Positions 12,961-23,949 of a DNA stretch of 64,000 nucleotides are shown here, piece after piece. A model generated the notes under the pieces. It was not told the origin of the DNA and did no database searches. It worked only from the letters and a program-made list of their open reading frames with translations. Location of the stretch: contig JAKSXM010000014.1 in assembly GCA_022575985.1 (NCBI GenBank), positions 18,538,001-18,602,000 on the forward strand. The letters run 5' to 3'. A program made the position numbers and the translations under genes. This DNA is from Anagrus nilaparvatae (taxonomy: Eukaryota; Arthropoda; Insecta; Hymenoptera; Mymaridae). How positions within the stretch are numbered: position 1 is the stretch's first letter; the number at the start of each line of letters is the position of its first letter.

Positions 12961-13219
12961 AATAGCGATTTTATTGTAATGTTGTTTATCATTTATGTAT
13001 TATAACTAGTCCTTTTTAGAGGTTTAGTTTTCACGTCCTATAATTAGTCTTATAGCCCAATTAGAGCTTGTAATTATTGAATCCCAATATTTTCTTACCC
13101 TTTCTTCAAAAAAGGCAGTTAATTAGATAATTTTAGCTCTGCTTTCAAAATATTGCAAAAAAACTAAAATGGGGTAGTTTTTGCTGATTTCATGTCCTCT
13201 ACTTCTCAGCCACTTGTAC

Positions 13220-13720
13220 CCCAGATTGCGTATTTCAGAATCAAAGCATACCTACTTTTGTATTCTAATTTTTTTGGTCGCGTGTTCTAGAAAAAGTTAA
13301 CCAATTCTTGGAAAAAAAACTGAAATTATGACACCCCGGATTAGACTAGATTTTTATATTAGGCCAAAACATACTGAATTTATATTTTAAATTTTTTGGT
13401 ATTTTGGCTCTGGAAGGGCATGTCGGGCTATTGAAGACCCGCCGTTTATTCACGCTCTTAGTTTATAGTTTACATGATTTTGAGCTCGGATAAAGGTCTT
13501 CAATGGCCGACATGTCTCTCCAGAATTAATATACCGAAAAATGTCAAATATAAACTTATTATGTTTTGGTCTTAGTTAAAAACCTAGCCTATTCCGGGGT
13601 TTCATACTTACTTTTAGTTTTTTTTTTTAAATTGGCCATTTTTGTGTACTCATAACTTTTTCCAAAACACGTGGCCGAAAAAATTAGAATACGAAAGTGT
13701 ATGTATTTAGGTCTTGAATA
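13220..13720. mobile_element. Palindromic repeat with 'GGCCAAAACATACT' arms
   Basis: The left arm (TTAGGCCAAAACATACTGAA near 13358, CATGTCGGGCTATTGAAGAC near 13420) is inverted at 13490-13690. Other copies are at 31220-32010 and 53310-54010. No reading frame is conserved among copies. Confidence 0.7.
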
Positions 13721-14776
13721 TCTCTGTGCCAAAATTTAGCTGTGTAATACTTACACGCACTTATTACCATACCATTATTATTACCAGGTTCCTAATCTCT
13801 TTTTTATTTAATAAAATTACGCTATTTAAAAAAATCAGTTTTTAAACAACCGGTTTTATTTCAATGAAGTAACCTTCAGAAGAATTAAAAACTTATTAGT
13901 TATTAGTTTCAAATCAATTTTTCAAACTGATCAATGTAAAAAAATTCAATGATAATGGAATTATACATAGAATGCATACGGATGGAGTTGCATATTATTT
14001 GAACTAGGTTTAGTCCAAAAATATATATCTAATATTAATATTTGAAATTTTACGTTTAGATTTCTTTTTGAATACTAAATTAATTTTAAAACCAATATTT
14101 ATGTAAAATTCCAAAAAATATTCCTAAAAACAAATAATCTAATGCAACTTGTTTTTCGTAATTTTTTCTAATTCTCCATCCACCATTTTCAAATTAAGAA
14201 AAATCATGCAAAAAAAATGTGTCCTAAAACATACAAAAAATGAAAATTTTATTATTCTTCATTAAATATACCTTTTTTTGATGCTATTTACAATACTGAT
14301 AAGCAGCGTGTCGATTTTTTTTAGTATCCAACTTTTACCCTAAATAATGAGTTTCCGGTTAATTTTATAGAAAGTTTGAAATCAAATTCTGAGAATAGAG
14401 ACTTTTTAACATATGGATACATTTTTAGAAAAATAGATTTTGGTTTTAAAATTAATTTAGAACTCGTAGATAGGCTCTTGGGCGTTAAATGTTTAATTCA
14501 ATAAAATTTGGATTAATTAATAAACAATAAAAATCGTAAAGAATTATAAAAAAGCTAAGGCTTTTTTATTTCAGGCACGATCACATATTCATTGAGTATT
14601 TTCTCTTTAATAACGTTGATGGGATCCACGCCCTCATAAATTGAAAACTATTATTTATTATTATACACCAAGGCAATAAAAGCATGTAGAGGCATCGGAA
14701 TGACCTTGGGACCAAATTCCTCCATAAATTGAAGAATTTGAAGACTTTTTCGTTTTTTAACCTGATGAACTTTTAA

Positions 14777-14820
14777 GGCACGATTTCATCTATGTATTGC
14801 ATACACAGGGTAATCGTGCC
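14777..14820. other. Conserved 44-nt stem-loop, copy 1
   Basis: GGCACGAT pairs with ATCGTGCC, and inside it CTATGTA/TACAcAG flanks a short TTGCA loop. It is followed by an A-rich stretch. Its twin is 461 bases downstream. The role is unknown: it could be an element terminus, an RNA processing signal or a small-RNA precursor. Confidence 0.6.
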
Positions 14821-15237
14821 TAAAAAATAAATTTTAATTAATTTAGTTATTTTCTGGTTATTTTAGATCATTAACCACATTTTGGATGTATTAAATTCAA
14901 AACCAATTCATTTTTTACCATTTTTATTATTTTTTAATAATTTTTTTTGATATCTGGAATCAGTTTTTAGGACATTTCTCTGCAAGTACTTGATGAAATT
15001 ACTTGAAATTGAAAACCCTACAACTAGATCTATTTCAAAAAATTTGGTTTAAGGGATTTTTGATTCATCGAGTAGGTTCTGTGATCTTGAGGATACACTT
15101 TCTCGAACATACATCCCTACACACAACAAGGCAATAATATAAGCATTTAGAGGCATCGGAATGACCTGGGGACCAAATTTCTCCACGAATTGGACAATTT
15201 AGAAATTTTTCCGTTTTTTGACCTGACAAACTTATAA

Positions 15238-15281
15238 GGCACGATTTCATCTATGTATTGCATACATAGGGTGATCGTGCC
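15238..15281. other. Conserved 44-nt stem-loop, copy 2
   Basis: The fold is the same as in copy 1, with a better inner stem here (CTATGTATTGCATACATAG). Differences from copy 1 include one that restores pairing, which hints that structure rather than sequence is kept, though two copies are too few to prove it. Confidence 0.6.
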
Positions 15282-15299
15282 TAAAAATATAAGAATCTT

Positions 15300-16070
15300 G
15301 TGTTATTTTGCATTTTTATGATATTTCACTGATGCAAAGTTTATGCAAAAGCTATGAAATTTATCGCGCGGATAACATTTAGAAGGTTTTTCACCTGTAT
15401 GAAGCAAAAGTACAAGAATAAACATGCCTTTAGAAATACCAGATTGGGCCTAAAAACAATAGGTGTCATTAACTCGATAAAATAAACCCAGTTTTAAAAA
15501 ATGAAAGCATTCCGTTTGATCGTTTTGGCTATATCGTGTCCGAAAGGTGTCGATTTTTGCATCCATTAAGGTAGAGCTTCGCTCTATAAAAATTACAGGC
15601 ACTGAATTTAAATTTTCTTTGAACCCCAATGCTTCTATAGTCGTTTATCCGTGCTTTTAATTCGGTTCAGTCATCAAAAAGTGTGGATAAATGGAAACAG
15701 GAACTTTGGCCACTTAGGACAGCCTGAAAAGCCTTTCTTCATCCTTCTTTTTATTTAGGGTAACAATTTCTCCAAAAATGTAAATGTGGCATATGGCGAT
15801 AAAAACTGAATTTTGAGGATGAAGTTGTACTTTTAGTAAAAAACTAATTAAAGGGGAAAGATAGATATTCACGTATTAGGCGAAATCGTACCTCTTGATA
15901 AATATAAATTTTCAAGAATCTTTTCTTGAATTAGAAATTTAATTTAACCTTTCATAATTAACTTTTATCATAAAATACTATAGTTTTGCTGAAGAGGGAA
16001 ATTTTCGTCCCAAAATAAAGTATTTACTCGAGAATTCAATAATATTATTATCATCTCAAGAATCCATGAA
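15300..16070. other. Non-coding sequence
   Basis: I find no gene. Scattered words suggest old repeat remnants, but no boundaries can be drawn. Confidence 0.45.
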
Positions 16071-17650
16071 ATACTCCAGTCAAATCGAGGTTTAGGGTAT
16101 TTAGTTACTGGCCGTCATGAGATTTGGTCTACTATAGGTTTTATGGGTCGCCGATCACAAAAATCAGGGTCTTTTTCGGGAGATATTTGCGGAACATCCT
16201 TAAAGGGATGGGTGAATGTTCGGCGAAATCTGCTCTGGAAAGGATTGAATTCAGATTCTCAGGAAGTGGTGCTTTTTTGGTAACAAAAAACCTCCCGAAG
16301 TCAGTTTTTAATTTTTAATATCGGTTTTGATAATATTCGCCAAAATGTGACCCATTTAAATAACTTTGGAAAAGTTTTTTTTTTTAAAATAGCGCGAAAA
16401 AATGGAGGGGGGGGGTTACCTTTTTCTAACCTATACTAATCGACTCAAATATCTATCAACTTCACTCTCCATATGATAAATTGAGAGGCAATTTGTGTGC
16501 TCATACTTTTTAAAGCTGTTTACTGAGCGGAATTTTTCGTTTTTAATTTTTAAAAATTCACGACGCCAAATAGAAAAAACCGATTTGGACGTGCAAGGTC
16601 TCAAAAATTTTGTCAAAGGATCTAATTTTTTGTGGTTTTTTTTAATTTTTAAGTTACCTTTGCATAAAATAACCTAAAATTGCAAAAAACGGTAAAAAAC
16701 CTTAAAAAATGGCAGTTTTACCGTTAAAATTTTTTTTAAGAACAGTATATAATTTTTTGAAAAAACAGGAAAAAACTACATGCAAAATTACAATTTTTTA
16801 GAAAAAGGTTTTCTGTTTTTTTTGCTAAAAATTACTGCTTTATCGACAGCGCAAAGTAAAAAGTCTTCCTTTTTCTAACTTTGGGCTAACGCAGCTAAGA
16901 ATTTTTAAATGCGACCCCCCTATTTTTTTTTTCTAAAAGTTACACATTTTCCATGTACTCTCGCGTGAAAATTTTTTTTTTTTATTTGGACATCCTAACC
17001 TCTAAAAATTTAATTTTCGTTAAAAATAAATGTTTTTTTTCGAGTTTTACTCTAGTCAAAATACGGGTTTGGTTGTATTTTCACTGGCAAACACGAAATT
17101 TGCTCTATTATAGGTTACACGAAAATCGGGGTCATTTCGTAAAGAAATGGGGGCTTCATCCTTAAATTTGCAAAAACTACCATTAAAAAGGTTTTTTTAA
17201 CATGGAACATGTTTATAGGGAGGGGGTACTTCAGAACTTGAAAATTAAGGGGTGGTCAAATTTGTCTTTTTTAAGGGGGGGGGGGCAAATTTGTCCTATT
17301 TAAGGGGGGGGGGTCAAATTTTTCCTATTTAAGGGGGGGGGGGGTCAAATAAGACTTAGAATAATTAGAGAAGTATATATAAATAAATAAAATACTTTTA
17401 AAAGACTTTGAAAAATCTGCGCTTAAGGACTTAGGATAATACAGGTTTATGGACTTAGAATAATATCGATTTAGGGACTTGGAATAATGCAGGTTCAGGG
17501 ACTTATAATAATTCAGGTTTAGGGAATCAAAATAGTTTGGGTTTAGAATCTTAACAACTAGTAAGGTGATAATTACAAATTACAACAATAGAAAATTGTA
17601 TTGTAATGTTGAGTAACATTTGTATTATATCTAGTCCTCATTTGGAAGTA

Positions 17651-20600
17651 CACTGAAAAAAAAAAAACAGACAAAACGTGTATGACCTTAGTGCAACCGT
17701 TTTGTATTGGCGCTGATCTATCCAAAAAGACTAAAAAAAAATAGACTAAATGTCTGTTAATAGCCGCCTAGTCATAATGTTCATCTTTTTGCGGACAGAG
17801 CGTCAATAAATAAGAGACATTACGTCTCCTCTAAGCCGCCTAGAGAGTTCGTGTCTAATGTATGGACGTTTTGTCTGTAACGCCGAGCCGCCTACAATAA
17901 ATCTGATTTCCTCCCCTCTTTTTACTTATGATTTTTATAGTATCCTATGAGTTTAATATATACTATGGTGATGGATTTAATTTTCTCATTTTAGCCCGAA
18001 AAGAAAAAATTAATTAAAAAAAAAATTACAGAAGAAAGTTTTCGCCTTTATTAAAATAATGAAAATATAAAAAATTGTGGTTTTTTTTCATTTTTGGAAT
18101 TTTATGAGTTCATCAGGCTGAGATAAGGAAATTAAACCCAAGACCGAATGGAACTATCGGAAAGACATGTTATATCTACTTGTTCAATAAGGGAAAAAAA
18201 GTAGGATTTGGCTTTCAATGCAGTTGTATGCACGAGTGAGCGTAGCGAACGAGTTCAGACAGCATTAAAAGTAAAATTTCCTACATTTTTTGCCGCGTTC
18301 AACACATAGTTTTTCATTAAAAGCGAAAAAAAGATCGCCCGAAAGTAAGAAAGTAGATCTTTTTTGCAGCGTATAATGAAAATCTTTTTTTGTAAGCTTC
18401 GAAACATTTTAATTATATTACGCAACATCAAAAAATTGTGCACAAATTGTACTCAATCGAAAATTTTTAACAATTTGTGCACACCTAGGTGCAATCTTTG
18501 GGGGTGGTTATCACCCCTCGGAACCTATTTTTTACCAAAGCATTGAAGGCACGGGCTAGTGGAACAAAATTAAAGCAACTGTCCAAATTTGAAGTGGTTA
18601 GAATTTTTTTATTCACCTAGGTGATATTTTTGGGGGTAATTTTGACCCTTATAACTAGACACGGAACCATTTCCCAAAGGTATGGATTAGCACAAATGCT
18701 ACATTTCGCATGTATATTCATTAGCCAAAGTCCTTTACTGTTACAATTTTTTCACCTTGTAGTCAGGGGTATAGTGTGAAAAAAAGTTCAAATCTCAAAC
18801 TGCATATGAAAGAACATGAATCGAGTTGAAACTTTTTGCATTCGCTTTAGAAAAAAAATGCCTACATAGCGTTCAATCGGAAAATTGTAGCGGATGTCAA
18901 GGGGTGATTTTCCCACCCATTTTTCACCCCCCCCCCCCCAATATACAAATGTAATAAAAAAATGTTTTTATACACTTTTTAATCATGCTATGTGGTTATA
19001 TTATGTCAGAAATTATGTCATTCGACAGGTTCTAAAGGGTGAAATTGGCCATTTTCACTCCAAATACCCCTAAAATTTACATAAATCTTTAATATTCTTT
19101 TTTTTAAATTAAATGAACTAATTAGGTTTTTTAGGTCGCTAATCTAGAAAATGATGTCAGAAATTACATTCAACAGGTTCTGAAGGGCGAATTTGGCCAT
19201 TCATCACCCCAAATACCCCTAAAATTTACATAAACCTTCAAGATAATTTATTTTTAAATTAAATTAACTAATTTAGCTGTTTTAACATAAAGGTTTTGAA
19301 AACATGAAAAGATATATCCTTATGTAAAATTTCCCGCGGAATCCAAATTTTTGTTCAGATTTTTTATTGGTCACGTGACTTGGCTGGAAATTTTAAATTT
19401 GTAAAAAATGATCTTTTGAAAGCTGCTATTTTTTTTATCTAGAGCTCCGAAAAAGCAGTGTCCCATTGAAATTTTTTTTTGCCAAAATATAAGGTTTAAG
19501 GAAAACTTTTAGCCTGGTTAGAAGATTTTTTACTAATAGGCATTAGAGAAATCAACTTTTGAAAAAAAAACAGCTTATCTTAGCGATTCCTCGCACATGC
19601 GCTTCGAGATTTTGCTCTGGGAGGCTAAAAATTGGGCTGGTGACTTATTTTTGGTAGTACTTTCAGAAATAAACACTTTGGGGCAGTTTTGAAGACCCGA
19701 CCATACAAACCGCCCACGCTTCATTTAAAACTATCCATATAATACCTCATTTATTTCCATGAAAGTACTTATTAGTAGAAGAACCTAGTACATAAAATTT
19801 TAAAAGTGTGAATTTTCCACGCAATCAATGAATCGGCCTGATTTTTTTTGCAATCGCTTCCAAATTGTATCCAGAAAAATGGAACCCGAGTGAAAATTAG
19901 TGCACGAACCCCCAAGTGGGTCAGAAACCGCCCCTTACTACCCCCAAATGAACATTTTTCAAAAATAAAAAATTAAAGCAACAAACAGTTAGAAAACCGA
20001 TATTATGCAATTAAATATTGAAAAATATAAAAAAAATAAACAATTAACCCCTTTTCACCCCCTGAAACCCTCTAATTACCCTAAAATACAAATTTTAGCT
20101 GGAGACAGAAGTATCCATTAAAATGGTTCAAAAAGGGGATCCAGGGGGTTTTTGAGGTCGCTAAATACGAATTTCATAATAAAATTGGAAAATTCTTTCT
20201 AGAAAATTCAAAATGGCGGATTTTCGACAATAAAAAACAAAAAATTAGCATTTGAAAGATTTGACACTTGGGGGTTCGTGCACTAATTTTCACTCGGGTT
20301 CCATTTTTCTGGATACAATTCGGAAGCGATTGCAAAAAAAATCAGGCCGATTCATTGATTGCGTGGAGAAGTCACACTTTTAAAATTTTATGTACTAGGT
20401 TCTTCTACTATATATTTGAAAGTACTCGTTTGATTTTCATCCTAAAATATATAATCGTTGGTATACGTAAAATTCGACAAAAACATGAATTCCGTAGCTT
20501 ACAGTTTTCGTGATTTCGAAAAGTGATCACCAATTTTGTATAATTTTTAATTGCTGTATCCGAATTTTTAATTTGCAATGTCGTAGAATTAATTGTTTAA

Positions 20601-21720
20601 ACAATATTAAGTTTTTTATAATATTATGGCTTAATAAAAGTTAAATTTTGTATAAAATACGTAAGAAAAAGCACAAAAAATTCCGAAAATTACACCAAAT
20701 ACGGCAAAAATTAAAAAAATTTAAAAATTAATAGGGTATTTTTCATTCTTGCTCCTAAAATGGGCATTTTAATTGAGCTAACGAACACTTACGCGTACTG
20801 AGGTTAAAGTACATACAAAAAGGCAACTTTAAAAAAAAAAAAATTACCCTTGCATGTTTTTGCATAAAATGGCGCTAATTTCAAAATTGCTCAATTTTTG
20901 CGAAAAAATTTGATTTTTGGTAAAAAAAAAAATATTTTTTCACAAAAATTTAAACTCATGGTCCCGTCATTAAAATACATATTTCCTGAGATTTTCATAA
21001 AAATCTGATTGTTTTTGCCCAAGTTATTAAAAAAAATTAAAAAATTGGACAAAATTGGAATTTTAGAGGTTAGGATGTATTTTAATTGTAACCCCACCCA
21101 ATGAGTTCCATTCTCTGTCTAATTACGAAAATTTTCCATTTTTTTTTTATGACCATTTAACCAGAGATATGACATAATCCGATAGCAAACTTCTTAAAAT
21201 TTAGCAAAAAAGTAGTTTTTGCCATATATCTAGCCAAGCGTTCATCCGGGACACAAAAAAAATCAGATTCCTTCTTACACATGTATATTAAACACAAAAA
21301 AATTGCATTTCCTTTTTACATCACTATTCAATGCTAATTTGCTTCCACTATAAGTAGTTTGGTCCATTTGCAATTATTTTTGGTTAGTTAAAAAATCACC
21401 CTACAACTTATGGGCTCCGCTACTATTATACATATAGTAATAGTAATAGTATAGCATATAGTATAAATATAATAATATTATTATATATTGTAATTACATT
21501 GAATAGGAAGCGTGGGCGTGGTTAAGAGGACCGCGGCTCGACAGTATGGACAAAACGTCCGTACAAAAGTAGCCGAACACGCTAGGTGGCCTAGTCGAGA
21601 CGCTTTGTCTATTACACGCATAGAAAATGTCTTTATTTATTACGGACGACCCTCCGCAACTCTGATACAGACAAAACGTCTAGCGATTCAGCACATTTTG
21701 TGAATTTTTTTTTTTCAGCG
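17651..21720. mobile_element. CACTG-ended element with GACGTTTTGTC subterminal motifs
   Basis: CACTGAAAAAAAAAAAACAG at the left is answered by TTTTTTTTTTCAGCG at the right. TA precedes the left end and follows the right end, giving a 2-bp target duplication. About 250 bp at each side carry repeated, roughly palindromic words (ACAAAACGT, GACGTTTTGTCTGT, GACATTACGTCTC) and CCGCCTA/GCCGC blocks. The interior has no transposase frame; it holds another palindrome (19741-20411) and unassigned sequence. Confidence 0.7.
19741..20411. repeat. Inner palindrome that shares its left edge with the 38-39 kb satellite monomer
   Basis: ACCTAGTACATAAAATTTTA, CGCAATCAATGAATCGGCCT and CCCGAGTGAAAATTAGTGCA (19783-19915) are inverted at 20264-20411. 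The first 30 bases, TACCTCATTTATTTCCATGA then AAGTACTT, are the reverse complement of the conserved core of the satellite at 38045-39310. Confidence 0.75.
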
Positions 21721-22407
21721 TAAACATGTTCCATGCATTTAGGTTGTGTTTACACAAACCGGTTATAAGTTTTTTTAACATATTCGCATTTTGTGCGCTC
21801 AGATTTGCACCTTAAGGATTTTATGGGTCGTTAATCAAGAATTTCGATGTCTTTTTCATAAATAATCAATATTTCACCGTTAAAACTACCCCTAAAAGGA
21901 GTGTTTTTGCTATTTTCGTACTTTTAGCATCCAGCATATGCCCATATAGGTTTTTGGGTCGCTAATCTAGAATTTGGACTTCTTTTTCATAAATTATCAA
22001 TATTTCACCACAAAAAAGAAGTCAAAATTCTTGTTTAGCGACCCAAAAAACCTATATGGGCATATCCTGGACCCTCAAAGAACGGAAACAGCAAAAACAC
22101 CCCCTTTTCGGGGGTAGTTTTAGAAAATTTAGGGTTATAATTTTAATTATTTATGAAAAAGAAGTCGAAATTCTTTATCAGCGACCCAAAAAACCCATAT
22201 GGGCAAAATCCATATACTCAAAATGCGAATACATAAAAAATACCCCTTTTTGGGCATTGCTTCTGCAAACTTAAGGGTGTTCCGCAAATATTTCTCGGAA
22301 AAAAGATTTTCGTGATCAGCGATCCAAAAAACCTGTAGTAGACCGAATCTCATGATGGCCAATAACTAAACACCCCCCCCCCCCCCTCTGCTATTTGACT
22401 GGAATAA

Positions 22408-23210
22408 ATGCTCACCATCAGGAATTAATTTAATTGGCTATATGCTTAAATAAAACTAAATTAACCCTATCTGCCCTCAAACAGGTCAGTTTTTATCTGC
22501 AATTATCTGTATGCCATACTACTTGCGAAAAATTATTATATACTATTGCAAAAAACTTATTAAAAAAATCATCTAAATAAACATTCCTTTTTTCGTATAC
22601 TCTTTTTAATATTTACATTTACATGTAAAAAAAATTTTTTTATTGGTAATTTATGTTTTTAGACTAAAAATAGATAAGATATTTGAGTTCAGTGAACTAA
22701 AAATTGTATGATGCTGATTAAAAATTTTATTGAGTTATTATCGAAAAGTTTCCACGGAAAAGGAATTCATTGATGACGATTAATTTTAATTTTATTTAAT
22801 CGCAAACAATAATTAAAATTAAGGGCTTTTAAAAATCTTAAAAATTGTTTATATGCCGTTTAAATGACAAATAATAGTTTTCAATTAATTGTGTTTTATC
22901 CATGTAATATATTTAATCAACTCTGATATTATATATAAAAAATATTAATAAATACATAAAATATTTACTCGGCAGCGGGATTTGTTAAAAACTTTCTTTT
23001 TTATTTTGTTTGACCATTCGAAGCCCCGCCTATGCGAAGTTCAAACCAATCATAAAGTCAGCAATCCAGATGCATTTTATAGTTACGACGCGTATTTTTT
23101 CTTTTTTATCTTTTTATTGCAGTCGCCAAAGAGCCCTCGTTAAAAATATCTTTTAAATCGATTTTTTTATCTCAACGCCATCTTAGATAAGATGGAAACA
23201 GAAAATGTAA
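22408..23210. other. AT-rich non-coding sequence with a small less AT-rich patch
   Basis: At 23000-23140 there is a less AT-rich patch (CGAAGCCCCGCCTATGCGAA) followed by TCTTTTTATTGCAG at about 23109-23122, which resembles a 3' splice site. The sequence after it is not convincingly open, so I do not call an exon. Confidence 0.4.
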
Positions 23211-23229
23211 TATACACTGTTAAAAATAC

Positions 23230-23465
23230 CCGATGGTAAATTTACGAAATAATCGTAAAATTACGATTTTGTCGTTAATTTACTAAAAAAATGGTAAATT
23301 TACCATTTAAATCGTAATTTTACGATCGATCGTAAATATACGATTTTTTTGTAATTTTACGATTTTGACATCGTAAATTTACGACAAATTCGTAATATTA
23401 CCACCAAATTGTAAATTTACGATTTTTATGGTAAATTTACGATTTTGCATTTGTAAATTTACGAC
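23230..23465. repeat. Left array of CGTAAATTTACG-type words
   Basis: More than a dozen units of GTAAATTTACGA, CGTAAAATTACG or GGTAAATTTACC lie at irregular 11-20 base steps. Each unit is itself near-palindromic. The mirror array is at 27419-27655. Such arrays could be multiple binding sites for a dimeric DNA-binding protein or transposase. Confidence 0.8.
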
Positions 23466-23949
23466 TGCTAGATTTGAGTATTTATAAGCCTAAAAACAAC
23501 ATTTCCGAAACTAAGGGGTAAGTACAAGTTTACCTTATTTTTTCGATCCTAAACTCATATACGAGTAAAAACTAATTTTGGCATAAAATTTTTGTATTAA
23601 CACTAAAATATCTAAATGGCATTAGAGAAGGTATTCTCATCTCAAAAGTTATTTTAAAGCCGTAAAAACTTTGTTTAGGAATTTCAAATTTTGTATACAA
23701 GCCACAATTGAAATGAACTAAAAAAAAATTTTAATATTAAATAAATTTTTTAATATCTAACATTTTTTACGTACATAAATATTAACAATTGTTTAACAAA
23801 AAAATTAGAAATCTTTTTTTTGATTTCTAAGTTAAAAAATCTAAGGCAAAAGAGGAAAAAGTTAATTAAATTCAAATAAAAATTTTCGGAGCTTAAAAAA
23901 GGAGAGAAAATAAAAATCACTAAAAATATGCTTTATTTTTGTAAAAGAT

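Larger units (their letters stand above)
14520..15290 (+). repeat. Direct duplication with a 461-bp period, each unit ending in a hairpin
   Basis: Two units share AGAGGCATCGGAATGACCT, GACCAAATT, a CGTTTTTT(A/G)ACCTGA block and a terminal stem-loop (14777-14820 and 15238-15281). A further start of the motif, GGCACGATCACATATTC, occurs near 14574. Sequence between the motifs is diverged, so the conserved part is the 3' portion plus hairpin. Confidence 0.75.
17204..21775 (+). mobile_element. GGAACATG...GGTTATAAG element inserted in the CTCCAGT palindrome
   Basis: TTTTTTTAACAT stands before the left end (to about 17203) and again after the right end (about 21770-21781), consistent with a target duplication of about 12 bp. 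The left part contains G-run units and 30-bp units to about 17650. The right part resumes at 21721 with AACATGTTCCATGCATTTAG. The two halves are separated by the CACTG element. Confidence 0.65.
16072..22407. mobile_element. Multi-level nest of elements bounded by 'TACTCCAGTCAAAT' ends
   Basis: The left end TACTCCAGTCAAAT (16072) and right end ATTTGACTGGAATA (22407) are inverted. Inside them, GTCATGAGATTTGGTCTACT (near 16116) is answered by AGACCGAATCTCATGATGGC near 22340. A second left-type arm begins at 17045. Between 17204 and 21775 another family interrupts the palindrome, and 17651-21720 interrupts that. The centre of the right-hand part folds around 22011. Insertion order can be read: CTCCAGT element first, then the GGAACATG element, then the CACTG element. 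Confidence 0.7.

Noticed and set aside
17651..21720. LTR retrotransposon
   Set aside because: The ends are inverted, not direct, there is a TA duplication, and no gag/pol frame is present.
22056..22362. 72- and 71-codon ORFs on opposite strands
   Set aside because: They are frames in a CTCCAGT-family palindrome arm, with no domain.
23230..23465. CRISPR-like array of short palindromic repeats
   Set aside because: Spacing is irregular, there are no unique spacers of constant length, the sequence is eukaryotic, and the array is part of transposon arms mirrored at 27419-27655.
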